Below are positions 34,631 to 43,315 of a stretch of DNA of 61,435 nt, one piece after another. This stretch comes from Thiohalomonas denitrificans. GTDB taxonomy: Bacteria; Pseudomonadota; Gammaproteobacteria; Thiohalomonadales; Thiohalomonadaceae. Position numbers and translations under genes: made by a program. Position 1 is the stretch's first letter. Each line of letters starts with the position of its first letter. The stretch is taken from NCBI GenBank assembly GCA_020725115.1, contig DYFR01000022.1, positions 1-61,435 of the forward strand, read 5' to 3'. The notes beneath the pieces were generated by a model, which saw only the letters and a list, made by a program, of their open reading frames with translations, did no database searches and was not told the DNA's origin.

Positions 34631-35164
34631 ATGACAATAGAACCCTCCCGAAATGGTGGTGCTGCAGGCACTATCGTATTGCGCCGGCCACGTTTGCAGG
34701 ATGGCAAGGCGGTGCATGAACTGATTCGCCGCTGTCCACCGCTCGATCTCAATTCCAGTTACAGCTATTTCCTGCTGTGCAGCCATTATGCCGAAACCTG
34801 TGTGGTGGCGGAGCATGATGCGATTCTGGCCGGTTTTCTTTCCGCCTATCGTCTGCCGCAGGAACCTCACACGCTGTTTGTCTGGCAGGTGGCGGTGGAT
34901 GCGGTCGCACGCGGCCGGGGGCTGGCCAATCAAATGCTGGCGGGGCTGATGGCGCGACCGTCATGTCAGGATGTGCGGTATATCGAAACCACCGTGTCGC
35001 CTTCCAATGCGGCTTCGCGCCGGGTCTTTGCCCGCTTCGCCGCGCAACGCCAGGCAGGGTGGCGGGAAGAGGTGTTTCTGAACAGCAGCAACTTCGGTAG
35101 CGAGGCGCACGAAGAGGAGGTGTTGTTCCGCATCGGGCCGCTATCAGACGCCAGTCTTTCCTGA
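34631..35164 (+). CDS. ectA: L-2,4-diaminobutyrate acetyltransferase EctA
   Basis: EctA acetylates diaminobutyrate with acetyl-CoA, the second step of ectoine synthesis. The 177-residue GNAT protein has the family opening LRRPRLQDGKAVHELIRRC and PLDLNSSYSYFLLCSHY. Its acetyl-CoA site is VAVDAVARGRGLANQML, and TTVSPSNAASRRVF follows. It is the first gene of ectABC; ectB begins 88 bases later behind its own strong ribosome site. The ATG at 34631 has AGGA too close to be ideal. Confidence 0.96.
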   Translation: MTIEPSRNGGAAGTIVLRRPRLQDGKAVHELIRRCPPLDLNSSYSYFLLCSHYAETCVVAEHDAILAGFLSAYRLPQEPHTLFVWQVAVDAVARGRGLANQMLAGLMARPSCQDVRYIETTVSPSNAASRRVFARFAAQRQAGWREEVFLNSSNFGSEAHEEEVLFRIGPLSDASLS

Positions 35165-35252
35165 CTCATCATAGCGGCGTCGGGCCGCAGTGCAGATTAT
35201 GGATTTGTTTGCGCCCTTGCAGTGAATCATTCAGTGAACCGGAGGCATCATC

Positions 35253-36530
35253 ATGCGCATCATCGAACAACTGGAATCTGAAGTCCGCAGCTATGTCCGC
35301 TCCTTTCCTGCCGTATTCGACAAGGCGGAAGGAGCACTGCTGTATGACGAACATGGCAATCGTTTCATCGACTTCTTCGCGGGTGCCGGAACGCTCAATT
35401 ACGGCCATAACAACCCGCTGATAACGCAGGCGATGATCGATTATCTCAGCCGCAATGGCATTGTGCATGGGCTGGACAAGGCGACGGTGGCGAAGAAAAA
35501 TTTCCTGCAGAAGTTTTACGACACCATCCTTGTTCCGCGCAATCTGGATTACAAGGTGCAGTTTACCGGCCCTACCGGTACCAATGCGGTGGAAACAGCG
35601 CTGAAGCTGGCGCGGATGGTCAAGCGCCGTTCCAACATCATCGCCTTCACCAACGGTTATCACGGGCTGACCATGGGGTCGCTGGCGGTGACCGGCAATG
35701 ACTTTTACCGTGACGAGCATTATGGCGCCCGCGCCAATGCCGACAGCATGCCCTATGACGGCTATTTTGGTGCCGACGTCAATACCATCGATTATCTGCG
35801 CCGTTTCATCTCCGACAAATCCAGCGGCGTTGATTTGCCCGCCGCCATCATTGTCGAGACGGTACAGGGAGAGGGCGGCATCAACGTCGCCAGCATCGAA
35901 TGGTTGCAGCAACTGGAGGCGTTGTGCCGTGAATTCGATATTCTGCTGATCATCGATGACATACAGATGGGCAACGGCCGTACCGGCTCGTTCTTCAGCT
36001 TTGAGCGTGCCGGCATCAAGCCCGATATGGTCACCCTGTCCAAGTCCATCGGTGGCGGGCTGCCCATGGCTCTGGTGCTGATGCGGCCGGAGCTGGATCA
36101 GTGGAAACCGGGCGAGCATACCGGCACCTTCCGTGGCAACAACCTGGCCTTTGTGGCGGCCAGCGAGGCGCTGAATTACTGGGACAATGGCGATTTTGCC
36201 GAAGGCGTGGCCTATAAGGGGCGCATCATGGAGGAACTGTTGCGGGGCATCGTCGACAAGTATCCGGAACTCGGCATCCGGCTGCGCGGCATCGGCATGG
36301 TGTGGGGGCTGGACTTCAGCGCCCAGCCCGGCTTTCCCGCCGCCATCTCGCGCGAGGCCTTTGCCAACAATCTGGTTATCGAACTGGCCGGCTCGGAGGA
36401 CCATGTGCTGAAATTCCTGCCGTCGCTGACCATTGATGAGGAGACGCTGCGCGAGGGGATGGCTATCATTGATCAGGTCATTGCCACGCTGCATGCCCGG
36501 GGCGAGGAACGGCGCCGGGGGATGGCATAA
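35253..36530 (+). CDS. ectB: Diaminobutyrate-2-oxoglutarate transaminase EctB
   Basis: EctB makes L-2,4-diaminobutyrate from aspartate semialdehyde and glutamate using PLP. The 425-residue class III aminotransferase shows FFAGAGTLNYGHNNP, FTGPTGTNAVETALKLAR, the aspartate in LLIIDDIQMGNGRTG and the PLP lysine in TLSKSIGGGLPM. The ATG is behind GGAGG. Its stop shares one base with the ectC start (TAATG). Confidence 0.97.
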   Translation: MRIIEQLESEVRSYVRSFPAVFDKAEGALLYDEHGNRFIDFFAGAGTLNYGHNNPLITQAMIDYLSRNGIVHGLDKATVAKKNFLQKFYDTILVPRNLDYKVQFTGPTGTNAVETALKLARMVKRRSNIIAFTNGYHGLTMGSLAVTGNDFYRDEHYGARANADSMPYDGYFGADVNTIDYLRRFISDKSSGVDLPAAIIVETVQGEGGINVASIEWLQQLEALCREFDILLIIDDIQMGNGRTGSFFSFERAGIKPDMVTLSKSIGGGLPMALVLMRPELDQWKPGEHTGTFRGNNLAFVAASEALNYWDNGDFAEGVAYKGRIMEELLRGIVDKYPELGIRLRGIGMVWGLDFSAQPGFPAAISREAFANNLVIELAGSEDHVLKFLPSLTIDEETLREGMAIIDQVIATLHARGEERRRGMA

Positions 36531-36919
36531 TGATAGTCCGTACGCTGGAGGAGATTGTCGGCAGCGAGCGCGACGTGCGCGCCGAAAACGGCAACTGGGT
36601 CAGCCGCCGTTTTCTGCTCAAGGACGACGGTCTGGGGTTTTCCTTTCACGAGACAATTATCTTTGCGGGTACTGAAACGGACATCTGGTACAAGCATCAC
36701 CTGGAGGCGGTCTACTGTGTCGGCGGCGAGGGCGAAATCGAGGATCTGGAAACAGGCATCACCCATCCGCTCCGTGACGGCACGCTGTATGCCCTGGATG
36801 GACATGAGCGCCACAAGCTGCGCGCCTTCCGTGATCTTCGCCTGGTCTGTGCCTTCAATCCGCCGGTCACCGGCCGCGAGGTGCATGACCAGGATGGGGC
36901 TTACCCGTTGGTGGAGTAG
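36530..36919 (+). CDS. ectC: Ectoine synthase EctC
   Basis: EctC closes N-gamma-acetyl-diaminobutyrate to ectoine. The 129-residue cupin has the family segments MIVRTLEEIVGSERDV, SRRFLLKDDGLGFSFHET and WYKHHLEAVYCVGGEGEIED, with iron-binding residues expected in the last of these and in ALDGHERHKL. It overlaps ectB by one base. No ectD hydroxylase or ectoine-type aspartokinase lies in the window, so ectoine rather than hydroxyectoine is the expected product here. Confidence 0.97.
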   Translation: MIVRTLEEIVGSERDVRAENGNWVSRRFLLKDDGLGFSFHETIIFAGTETDIWYKHHLEAVYCVGGEGEIEDLETGITHPLRDGTLYALDGHERHKLRAFRDLRLVCAFNPPVTGREVHDQDGAYPLVE

Positions 36920-36964
36920 TGCCCTCGGCCTGCTTCTGCCGGCAGGCACCCGCTGGGGCGCGCC

Positions 36965-38251
36965 ATGCTGGTAGTGATTGTCTCGCTGCTTTCCCTGCTG
37001 CTTGGTATCGGCATCCTGCTGGTGGGCATGGGATCGCTGGGTACCTTGCTGGGCGTACGGGCGGGTATCGAGCAGTTTGGCCCGCCGATCACCGGTGTGG
37101 TGATGGCGGCGTATTTCCTTGGCTTTGTCGTGGGCAATTACATCTGCCCGCCACTGATTCAGCGTGTCGGGCACATCCGTGCCTTTGCCGTTATGGCGGC
37201 GGTGATCACCGCCGTGGCATTGCTCCATGCATTGGTCGTGCATCCCCTCGCCTGGATTGTCCTGCGGGTGGTGAATGGTGCCTGCATGATGGGGCTGTAT
37301 ATGGTGGTGGAGAGCTGGCTCAATGCCATCACGCCCAATGAGCGCCGCGGCCAGGTGTTTGCGGTTTACATGGCCACCACGCTGATGGCCATGGCGGCGG
37401 GTCAGTATCTGATCCTGGTGGGCGACATCACCAGCATGACGCCGTTTGCGCTCACTGCGGTGTTTCTGGCCCTGGCACTGATCCCGGTGGCCCTGACACG
37501 CATCAGTCAGCCGGTGATGGTGGCGGTGCCGCGCCTGTCGCTGAGCATGCTGTTCACTGCCGCGCCGCTGGGTGCGGCGGGGGCACTGTTTGCCGGCCTT
37601 GCCACCGGTGCGTTCTGGGGTATGGGGCCACTGTTTGCCCACCGTATCGGACTGTCGCCGGCCGGGGTGGCGCTCTTCATGAGTGTCGCAATTCTTGGCG
37701 GCGCCTTGTTGCAGTGGCCTATTGGCCGTCTGTCCGACAACAGTGATCGGCGTCGGGTGCTGGCGGTGGTCTGTTTCGGCGCCGTGGTGGCGGCGTTGAC
37801 GGCGTATGGCTTTATCCTGACCATTCCCGATGCGCTGTACGTCAGCGCGTTCATCTATGGTGGTTTTGCCTTTACCGTCTACTCGCTTAGCGTGGCGCAC
37901 ACCAACGACCATCTGGATCGGGATCAGGTACTGGAGGCGACCCGCAGCCTGTTGCTGCTGCATGGTATTGGTGCGGTGATTGGGCCGGCCGTGGCGGGGC
38001 TGCTGATGGAGATGCTTGGTGCGGGCAGCCTGTTGCTGTTTTTTGCCGTGGTGCTGGGCGTGCTGGGGCTGTATGCAATGGTGCGCATGCGTGCCCGTCT
38101 CCCCATCATTCCGACCGAGCCGTTCAAACCGATGGCCGGCGATACCTCGCAAGTGGTACTTGAGATGGATACGCGTACGGCACCGCCGGATAGCGCGGCG
38201 GAAGAGACACAAGCGTCTGCTGTTGCGGCATCCGCACAGGCGCAGCGATAA
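36965..38251 (+). CDS. Major facilitator superfamily transporter (YcaD-like)
   Basis: The 428-residue carrier has 12 membrane spans and a polar alanine-rich tail of about 35 residues. The first half holds ESWLNAITPNERRGQVFAVY, a signature of the YcaD-like MFS group, and the second WPIGRLSDNSDRRRV. The substrate is unknown. It follows ectC by 45 bases in the same direction, so export or uptake of ectoine or a precursor is possible but unproven; known ectoine importers belong to other families. Confidence 0.85.
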   Translation: MLVVIVSLLSLLLGIGILLVGMGSLGTLLGVRAGIEQFGPPITGVVMAAYFLGFVVGNYICPPLIQRVGHIRAFAVMAAVITAVALLHALVVHPLAWIVLRVVNGACMMGLYMVVESWLNAITPNERRGQVFAVYMATTLMAMAAGQYLILVGDITSMTPFALTAVFLALALIPVALTRISQPVMVAVPRLSLSMLFTAAPLGAAGALFAGLATGAFWGMGPLFAHRIGLSPAGVALFMSVAILGGALLQWPIGRLSDNSDRRRVLAVVCFGAVVAALTAYGFILTIPDALYVSAFIYGGFAFTVYSLSVAHTNDHLDRDQVLEATRSLLLLHGIGAVIGPAVAGLLMEMLGAGSLLLFFAVVLGVLGLYAMVRMRARLPIIPTEPFKPMAGDTSQVVLEMDTRTAPPDSAAEETQASAVAASAQAQR

Positions 38252-38366
38252 CCCACGATTTATAGCGGAATCAGCCGCGAATTATGGCCGGCAACCACTC
38301 GGTGGTATAGTCCCGCAGGGTGACAGTGGTTTTTTTTTCGGGCCTGACGCGATTCCAGGGATGACA

Positions 38367-39338
38367 ATGCACAAGGGGTGGATGCGGTGGTGGTGTATGG
38401 CGCTGTTGCTGTCGGTGCTTGGCTGTGCCGGCCAGCCGGTGCCTGCACCCGAACCCGCGCCGGCACCCGTGTCTGTTCCGGAACCGCCGCCGGTACCGGC
38501 GCCCGCACCGCAGCCCATTGCCCTGCCGCGTGTTGCCATTGTGGTGAGCGCCGATATTCCGGCCTATACCGACATCGCCTCCCGTCTGGAACACTCCCTC
38601 GGCAAGCGGGCGGCACGCTACCCGCTCGACTCACATACCCGTGAGGCGTTGCAGCAGTCCGGCGCCGATCAGATGGTTGCCATCGGTCTGGAGGCGGCAC
38701 TGCTGGCCCAGTCGATGCCGCGGGGACGGGATGTGGTGTTCTGCCAGGTCTTCAATTACATGGATCACGGCCTGCTTGGCGCCGGCTCCCGTGGGGTGGG
38801 CATGCTGCCGTCCTACGACAAGACCTTTGCGACCTGGCGTGTGCTGGCACCGGAATTACGGCAGGTTGCGGTGTTCACCGGGCCGGGCCTTGAGACGTTG
38901 CTGTCCCCGGCGGTGGCGGCGGCGGAGCGTCACGGTATCAATCTGGTGCATCGCAGCATCAGCTCCGACAAGGAATTTCTCTATCAGTACAAGCGCATGA
39001 GTGCCCGGCTGGACGGTCTGTGGCTGTTGCCGGATAACCGGGTGTTGAGCCGCAACACCATTCAGGAGCTGATGTCTTTCAGTTTGCGCAACGGCAAACA
39101 GGTGGCGGTATTCAGCGAACAGTTGCTGCGTATCGGCGGTCTGTTCAGCGCTACCAGTGATCCGGATGAAGTCGCCGCCAAGGTGCTGCAGAGCCTGGCA
39201 GATAGCCATGTCTCCGGCACCAGCGACAGTTCCGGACTACTCTTTCTGGAGCAGGCAGAACTGCATGTCAATCCGGTGATTGCGCAGCGTCTCGGTCTCA
39301 CCATTCCGGAATCCTTGCGTCCCCATGTTGCCGACTAG
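38367..39338 (+). CDS. Lipoprotein related to ABC-type substrate-binding proteins
   Basis: The 323-residue protein has a lipobox (LSVLGC) and then a Pro/Ala-rich spacer of about 25 residues (PAPEPAPAPVSVPEPPP). A periplasmic-binding fold follows, resembling the ABC_sub_bind (TrpX-like) group: VAIVVSADIPAY, LSPAVAAAERHGINLVHRS and GLLFLEQAELHVNPVIAQ. No ABC permease or ATPase is near. It overlaps the downstream GGDEF-EAL gene by 14 bases, so it may act as a ligand-sensing partner for that protein. The ATG six bases upstream is too close to AGGG. Confidence 0.82.
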   Translation: MHKGWMRWWCMALLLSVLGCAGQPVPAPEPAPAPVSVPEPPPVPAPAPQPIALPRVAIVVSADIPAYTDIASRLEHSLGKRAARYPLDSHTREALQQSGADQMVAIGLEAALLAQSMPRGRDVVFCQVFNYMDHGLLGAGSRGVGMLPSYDKTFATWRVLAPELRQVAVFTGPGLETLLSPAVAAAERHGINLVHRSISSDKEFLYQYKRMSARLDGLWLLPDNRVLSRNTIQELMSFSLRNGKQVAVFSEQLLRIGGLFSATSDPDEVAAKVLQSLADSHVSGTSDSSGLLFLEQAELHVNPVIAQRLGLTIPESLRPHVAD

Positions 39339-41556
39339 CGTCATTGTCCGTCTGAGTTCCCTCGTGGGCCGCCTGCGCAGGATCGCGCGGCAAGGCTGGG
39401 AGCGCATCAGTGCCATTGTCGATCCAGGCTGGCAGTCGCTGCGGGGCTATGTGTATCGCCGACCCGTGCGCAGCCTGGCCAGTCGCATCCTGCTCTTGCA
39501 GGTGAGCTGGGCCATTACCGTGTATTTGATGGTGAGTGTCGGACTGTGGTGGGGGACGGCACACATCATCGAGCAAAGCCTGCAGCGGCAGGCGCTGGGC
39601 TGGCTGACCAAGGCCGATGAACTGGGAACTCCTCTTTACGCCACGGCGGATCACACCGAGGTTCAGACCCATCTCGAATACCTGGGCAATATCCCCGAGA
39701 TACTTAGCGTGCATTACTTTGATGCCGGTGGCCATGAACTGGTTCACCAGTACTGGCGTGAGGGTGCCGAGGGTCGCGGCGTGCCTTGGCTGAGTGAAGA
39801 GGAAATGGCGCAGCTGCGCGCGAATGACAGCACAGAGAAACCGATCCTTTTCATGAAGGATGGTGATGCCGCCACCTTTCGCGTCAGTGCACCCCTCTGG
39901 ATCAAGTCGCTGCGCAGTGATGGTCTGCTGGATTTTTCCATGGACATGGCCGCGCCGGAAGTGGTGCAAACCATAGGTTTCATCACCATGCGTCTGGACT
40001 ATGGCCGCTTCAATGCGGAGTTTGTGAAGAATGCCCTGCGGGTAAGTGCGGCTATCGCGTTGTTGCTGGTGCTGTTCATGCTGCTGGGACGACTGGTGAT
40101 CCGCTGGGCCTTGCAGCCGCTTGCCAGTCTGGAGGCGCCACTGGTACGGCTGGCCAACGGAGAGACCGATGTGCAGGTGGAAAGTAGCGGAGATCGCGAG
40201 ATCGCCCAGATCGGCCGTGCCCTCAATACCACCATCAGCGCCCTGCGCGAACGTGATGAAACCCTGCGGCGCATGGCCAGTCAGGATCCGCTCACCGGAT
40301 TGAGTAATCGCGGTTATTTTGATGAGGCGTTACAGGACGAGCTGGCGGCGATTGAGCGGCAGGGAGGGAGCAGCGCACTGCTGTTTATCGATCTCGATCG
40401 CTTCAAGCAGATTAATGACAGTTACGGCCATGCCGCCGGTGACCGGTTGCTGGTGCAGGTGGCTGAGCTGCTGCGCGGGCGCATGCGCGAATGTGATCTG
40501 ATTGCGCGTTTCGGCGGTGACGAATTTACCGTACTGGTGCGTGGCGTCACCCACCATGGTGCGACCGAGATCGCTGCCTCACTGATCCATCTGATGCAGG
40601 AGTTCCAGTTTCACGAGGCGGGCGAGATAGTGCGTATCTATTTCAGCATCGGTGTGGCGTTGATCGATGACCCGACCTGTTCTGCCCATCAAATCCTGTT
40701 GCATGCCGATGCGGCGGCAAGCGAGGCGAAGCGGCGCGGGCGTAACCGCTTTCATGTGTATGAGCAGGATGCGCTGGTGCTGGGCGGGGAGCCGGGGTGG
40801 CGCAAGCGCTTGCAGGACTGCCTGGACGTTGACTGCCTGCTCCTTAATTTCCAGCCGGTGATCGACCTGGTCTCGGGAAGCATTACCAGTCATGAGGTGC
40901 TGGTTCGCCTGCCTGACGGCAAGGGGGGCGTGATGGCCCCCGGTGCCTTTCTGGCCGATGCCGAGCGCTATGGTCTGGTGGGCGAGATTGACCGTCAGGT
41001 GGTGCGCAAGACGCTGCAGGTGATGGCCGCGGCGGAGACTGATACGGTGTTTTCCATCAACCTGTCGCAGCAGACACTGGAGGATGACAGCTTTACACCT
41101 TTTGTGATCCAGCAACTGCAACACTATGGCGTGGCTCCGCAACGGCTGATGTTCGAGGTGGCAGAGCAGGTGTTGAACCGTCATTTCGAGCGGGTGCGTG
41201 TCCAGCTGGATGCGCTGGCCGCCTGCGGGGTGGCGGTGGTGATCGACGATTTTGGTGCCGGCTTTGCCTCGCTCGGTTATCTCAAGCGCTGTGCCGCATC
41301 CTGTATCAAGATCGACGGCCAGATGCTGGCGGCACTGAAAAACGACAAGCTTGATCAGATTGCCGTCCGCGCCATTGCCGAAACGGCGGCAGCCCGCGGT
41401 ATCCGCACGGTTGCCAAATTCGCGCCCGATCGGCAAACGCTGCAACTGCTTGGCAAGCTGGGCATCGATTGTGCCCAGGGGAATCTGATCTCGCCGCCGG
41501 AAGCGGCTGTCGGCATAGCGGCGGAATTGCGCGAGGCATGGCTGAAGAAGGCCTGA
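39325..41556 (+). CDS. Membrane HAMP-GGDEF-EAL protein with altered EAL active site
   Basis: The 743-residue protein has a span at about 60-82, a periplasmic domain (about 85-250), a second span (about 252-275), HAMP (about 276-330), GGDEF (about 335-490) and EAL (about 500-735). The GGDEF motif is intact near residue 397 with an RxxD site (RECD). In the EAL domain E524 (as EVL), N579, E611, D641, D642, K662 and Q718 are kept, but the general-base glutamate is Lys698 (VAKFAPD for the usual VAEGVE). The family spacing fits exactly. A cyclase with a binding-only EAL domain is predicted, in a LapD-like layout. Confidence 0.9.
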   Translation: MLPTSVIVRLSSLVGRLRRIARQGWERISAIVDPGWQSLRGYVYRRPVRSLASRILLLQVSWAITVYLMVSVGLWWGTAHIIEQSLQRQALGWLTKADELGTPLYATADHTEVQTHLEYLGNIPEILSVHYFDAGGHELVHQYWREGAEGRGVPWLSEEEMAQLRANDSTEKPILFMKDGDAATFRVSAPLWIKSLRSDGLLDFSMDMAAPEVVQTIGFITMRLDYGRFNAEFVKNALRVSAAIALLLVLFMLLGRLVIRWALQPLASLEAPLVRLANGETDVQVESSGDREIAQIGRALNTTISALRERDETLRRMASQDPLTGLSNRGYFDEALQDELAAIERQGGSSALLFIDLDRFKQINDSYGHAAGDRLLVQVAELLRGRMRECDLIARFGGDEFTVLVRGVTHHGATEIAASLIHLMQEFQFHEAGEIVRIYFSIGVALIDDPTCSAHQILLHADAAASEAKRRGRNRFHVYEQDALVLGGEPGWRKRLQDCLDVDCLLLNFQPVIDLVSGSITSHEVLVRLPDGKGGVMAPGAFLADAERYGLVGEIDRQVVRKTLQVMAAAETDTVFSINLSQQTLEDDSFTPFVIQQLQHYGVAPQRLMFEVAEQVLNRHFERVRVQLDALAACGVAVVIDDFGAGFASLGYLKRCAASCIKIDGQMLAALKNDKLDQIAVRAIAETAAARGIRTVAKFAPDRQTLQLLGKLGIDCAQGNLISPPEAAVGIAAELREAWLKKA

Positions 41557-41602
41557 GCCTGCGTTCATGCCTGTGCCATCCGTGGCAACCCCAAAAAAGA
41601 AA

Positions 41603-41625
41603 CGGGCCGGCATATAGCCGGCCCG
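41603..41625 (-). terminator. Terminator of the DEAD-box helicase gene
   Basis: The perfect stem CGGGCCGGC/GCCGGCCCG (41603-41611 with 41617-41625) has a five-base loop. On the minus strand it is followed by TTTCTTTTTT. It also lies 46 bases after the GGDEF-EAL stop and may stop transcription from that side less efficiently. Confidence 0.85.
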
Positions 41626-41654
41626 AAACTTGTACACCAGACTGAAGCGGCAGA

Positions 41655-42962
41655 TTAGCCGTGCCGCGTACCACTGTGGTGCTGCTGCGGTCCCTTCTTC
41701 TTGTTCTGATCCCACTTGTGCTTGTCACCGAAACGGCTGCCGGCAGGCTTGCCGCTGCGGCCGGGGGCCGGACGGCGGCCATCCTTCTTGAAGCCGTCGG
41801 GACGCGACGACGGCCGGGTTTCGGCACGGGTCGGCTCCAGACCGGTGATGACGTGACGCTCCAGCGCCTGGCCGGTGAGCTTCTCGATGCGACCGAGCAG
41901 GAAACGCTCCTGCGGACCGACGATGGACACGGCGATGCCGGAGGCGCCGCCGCGGCCGGTGCGGCCGATGCGGTGCACGTAATCCTCGGCCTGCATCGGC
42001 AGGTCGAAGTTGATGACGTGGGACAGCCCCTTGATGTCGAGGCCGCGGGCGGCAACGTCGGTGGCGACGAGGACGCGGACGTGGCCGCGCTTCATGCGCT
42101 CGATGGTGCGCTGACGCTGCTTCTGGTGCATGTCGCCGTGCAGGGCGGCGCTGGAGTGACCTTCGTCTTCCAGCTGCATGGCCAGCTCGTCGGCGCCGCG
42201 CTTGGTGGCGGTGAACACCACGCACTGCGACAGCTCGGCATCGTTCAGCAGGTGCTTGAGCAGGGCGCGCTTGTGCTTGAAGTCATCGGCCAGATGGATG
42301 CGCTGCTCGATGGACTCGTGCTTGACCCTGACGCCGGCCACTTGCACCGAGGCCGGATCGCGCAGCAGGCGCTGGGCGACACGCAGGATGTTGCCTTCCA
42401 GGGTGGCGGAGAACAGCAGGGTCTGGCGGTCGGCCGGGGCGGCGGCGGCGATCTGGTCGACGTCGTCGATGAAGCCCATGTCGAGCATGCGGTCGGCCTC
42501 GTCCAGTATCAGCAGTTCCAGGCGGCTGAAGTCGATGCGGCCACGGTTCATGTGGTCGATCAGGCGGCCCGGGGTGGCGATGAGGAAGTCCACCGGACGT
42601 TCCAGCAGCTTGAGCTGCGGGCCGTAGGGTTCGCCACCGACGATGGAGCCGGCGCGCACGCGCTGCTGGCGGCCAAAGTCGTTGATGGCGCCGGTGACCT
42701 GCTGGGCCAGCTCGCGGGTCGGGGTCAGAACCAGCACGCGGGGGCCGCGGCCGTGAACCTTGGAGGGTTCCAGCAGGCGCTGCAGCGCGGGCAGCACGAA
42801 GGCCGCCGTCTTGCCGGTGCCGGTCTGGGCCGAGGCCATCAGGTCGCGGCCGGCCAGAGCGACCGGGATCGCCTGGCGCTGGATTTCGGTAGGTTCGGTG
42901 AAACCGCAGGCCTGCACGGCTTGCAGCAGGGAAGCATCAAGATTCAATGACGAAAATGACAA
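41655..42962 (-). CDS. DEAD-box RNA helicase, RhlE-like
   Basis: The 435-residue helicase has the Q motif (GFTEPTEIQRQAIP) and motifs I (ASAQTGTGKT), Ia (PTRELAQQ), II (LDEADRML), III (FSATLEG), V (ATDVAARGLDI) and VI (HRIGRTGRGG). A basic, Gly/Arg/Lys-rich tail of about 60 residues follows. The start is set at TTG 42962 because homologues begin MSFSSLGLD and GAGGATAC precedes it; an upstream ATG at 43013 adds 17 residues. It is probably involved in ribosome assembly or RNA decay and has a long leader. Confidence 0.9.
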   Translation of the reverse strand: MSFSSLNLDASLLQAVQACGFTEPTEIQRQAIPVALAGRDLMASAQTGTGKTAAFVLPALQRLLEPSKVHGRGPRVLVLTPTRELAQQVTGAINDFGRQQRVRAGSIVGGEPYGPQLKLLERPVDFLIATPGRLIDHMNRGRIDFSRLELLILDEADRMLDMGFIDDVDQIAAAAPADRQTLLFSATLEGNILRVAQRLLRDPASVQVAGVRVKHESIEQRIHLADDFKHKRALLKHLLNDAELSQCVVFTATKRGADELAMQLEDEGHSSAALHGDMHQKQRQRTIERMKRGHVRVLVATDVAARGLDIKGLSHVINFDLPMQAEDYVHRIGRTGRGGASGIAVSIVGPQERFLLGRIEKLTGQALERHVITGLEPTRAETRPSSRPDGFKKDGRRPAPGRSGKPAGSRFGDKHKWDQNKKKGPQQHHSGTRHG

Positions 42963-43234
42963 AATAGTATCCTCTTCCGCCTGCCACAGGCGAAATTTTG
43001 CATGGTGAACCAATGGATTAAGGAATCCGCGGCCCGATTCGAAAGGAATCGACCAATGGTTTCCTAGGGGAGTGTTAGCGCTGTGGCTGCGTACACGCCG
43101 GGTTCCAGGGTTAGGGGCAGTCAGGTTACCTGCCCAAACGTCGCCAACCGGAAGAACCTGCGCTTACTGCCAGGGGGAAGGTCAGAGACGGGCCTCATCC
43201 ATATCGAGGCTGGCGCGGACTATACAGGAAGGAG
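42963..43234 (-). promoter_or_regulatory. Long 5' leader of the RhlE-like helicase gene
   Basis: No gene lies here. A TATAGT preceded by TG on the minus strand (43222-43217) is a possible -10, which would give a leader of roughly 250 bases. A GGGCAG/CTGCCC stem (43115-43120 with 43130-43135) and other GC-rich pairings suggest structure. Long leaders are common for cold-induced helicase genes. No -35 match was convincing. Confidence 0.35.
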
Positions 43235-43312
43235 CAGAGAAAAGAAACAAGAGAAAAGATACAAGGTCAGAGCGGCCTTTACTTTCATCTTGTATCTTGA
43301 ATCTTTCCTCTG
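43235..43312. repeat. Palindromic element, AAGATACAAG type
   Basis: The left arm around 43235-43268 and the right arm 43286-43312 share AAGATACAAG and CAGAG-AAAG as reverse complements. It sits immediately after the narL stop. The words recur in the element at 56921-57043. Confidence 0.65.
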
Positions 43313-43315
43313 TCG

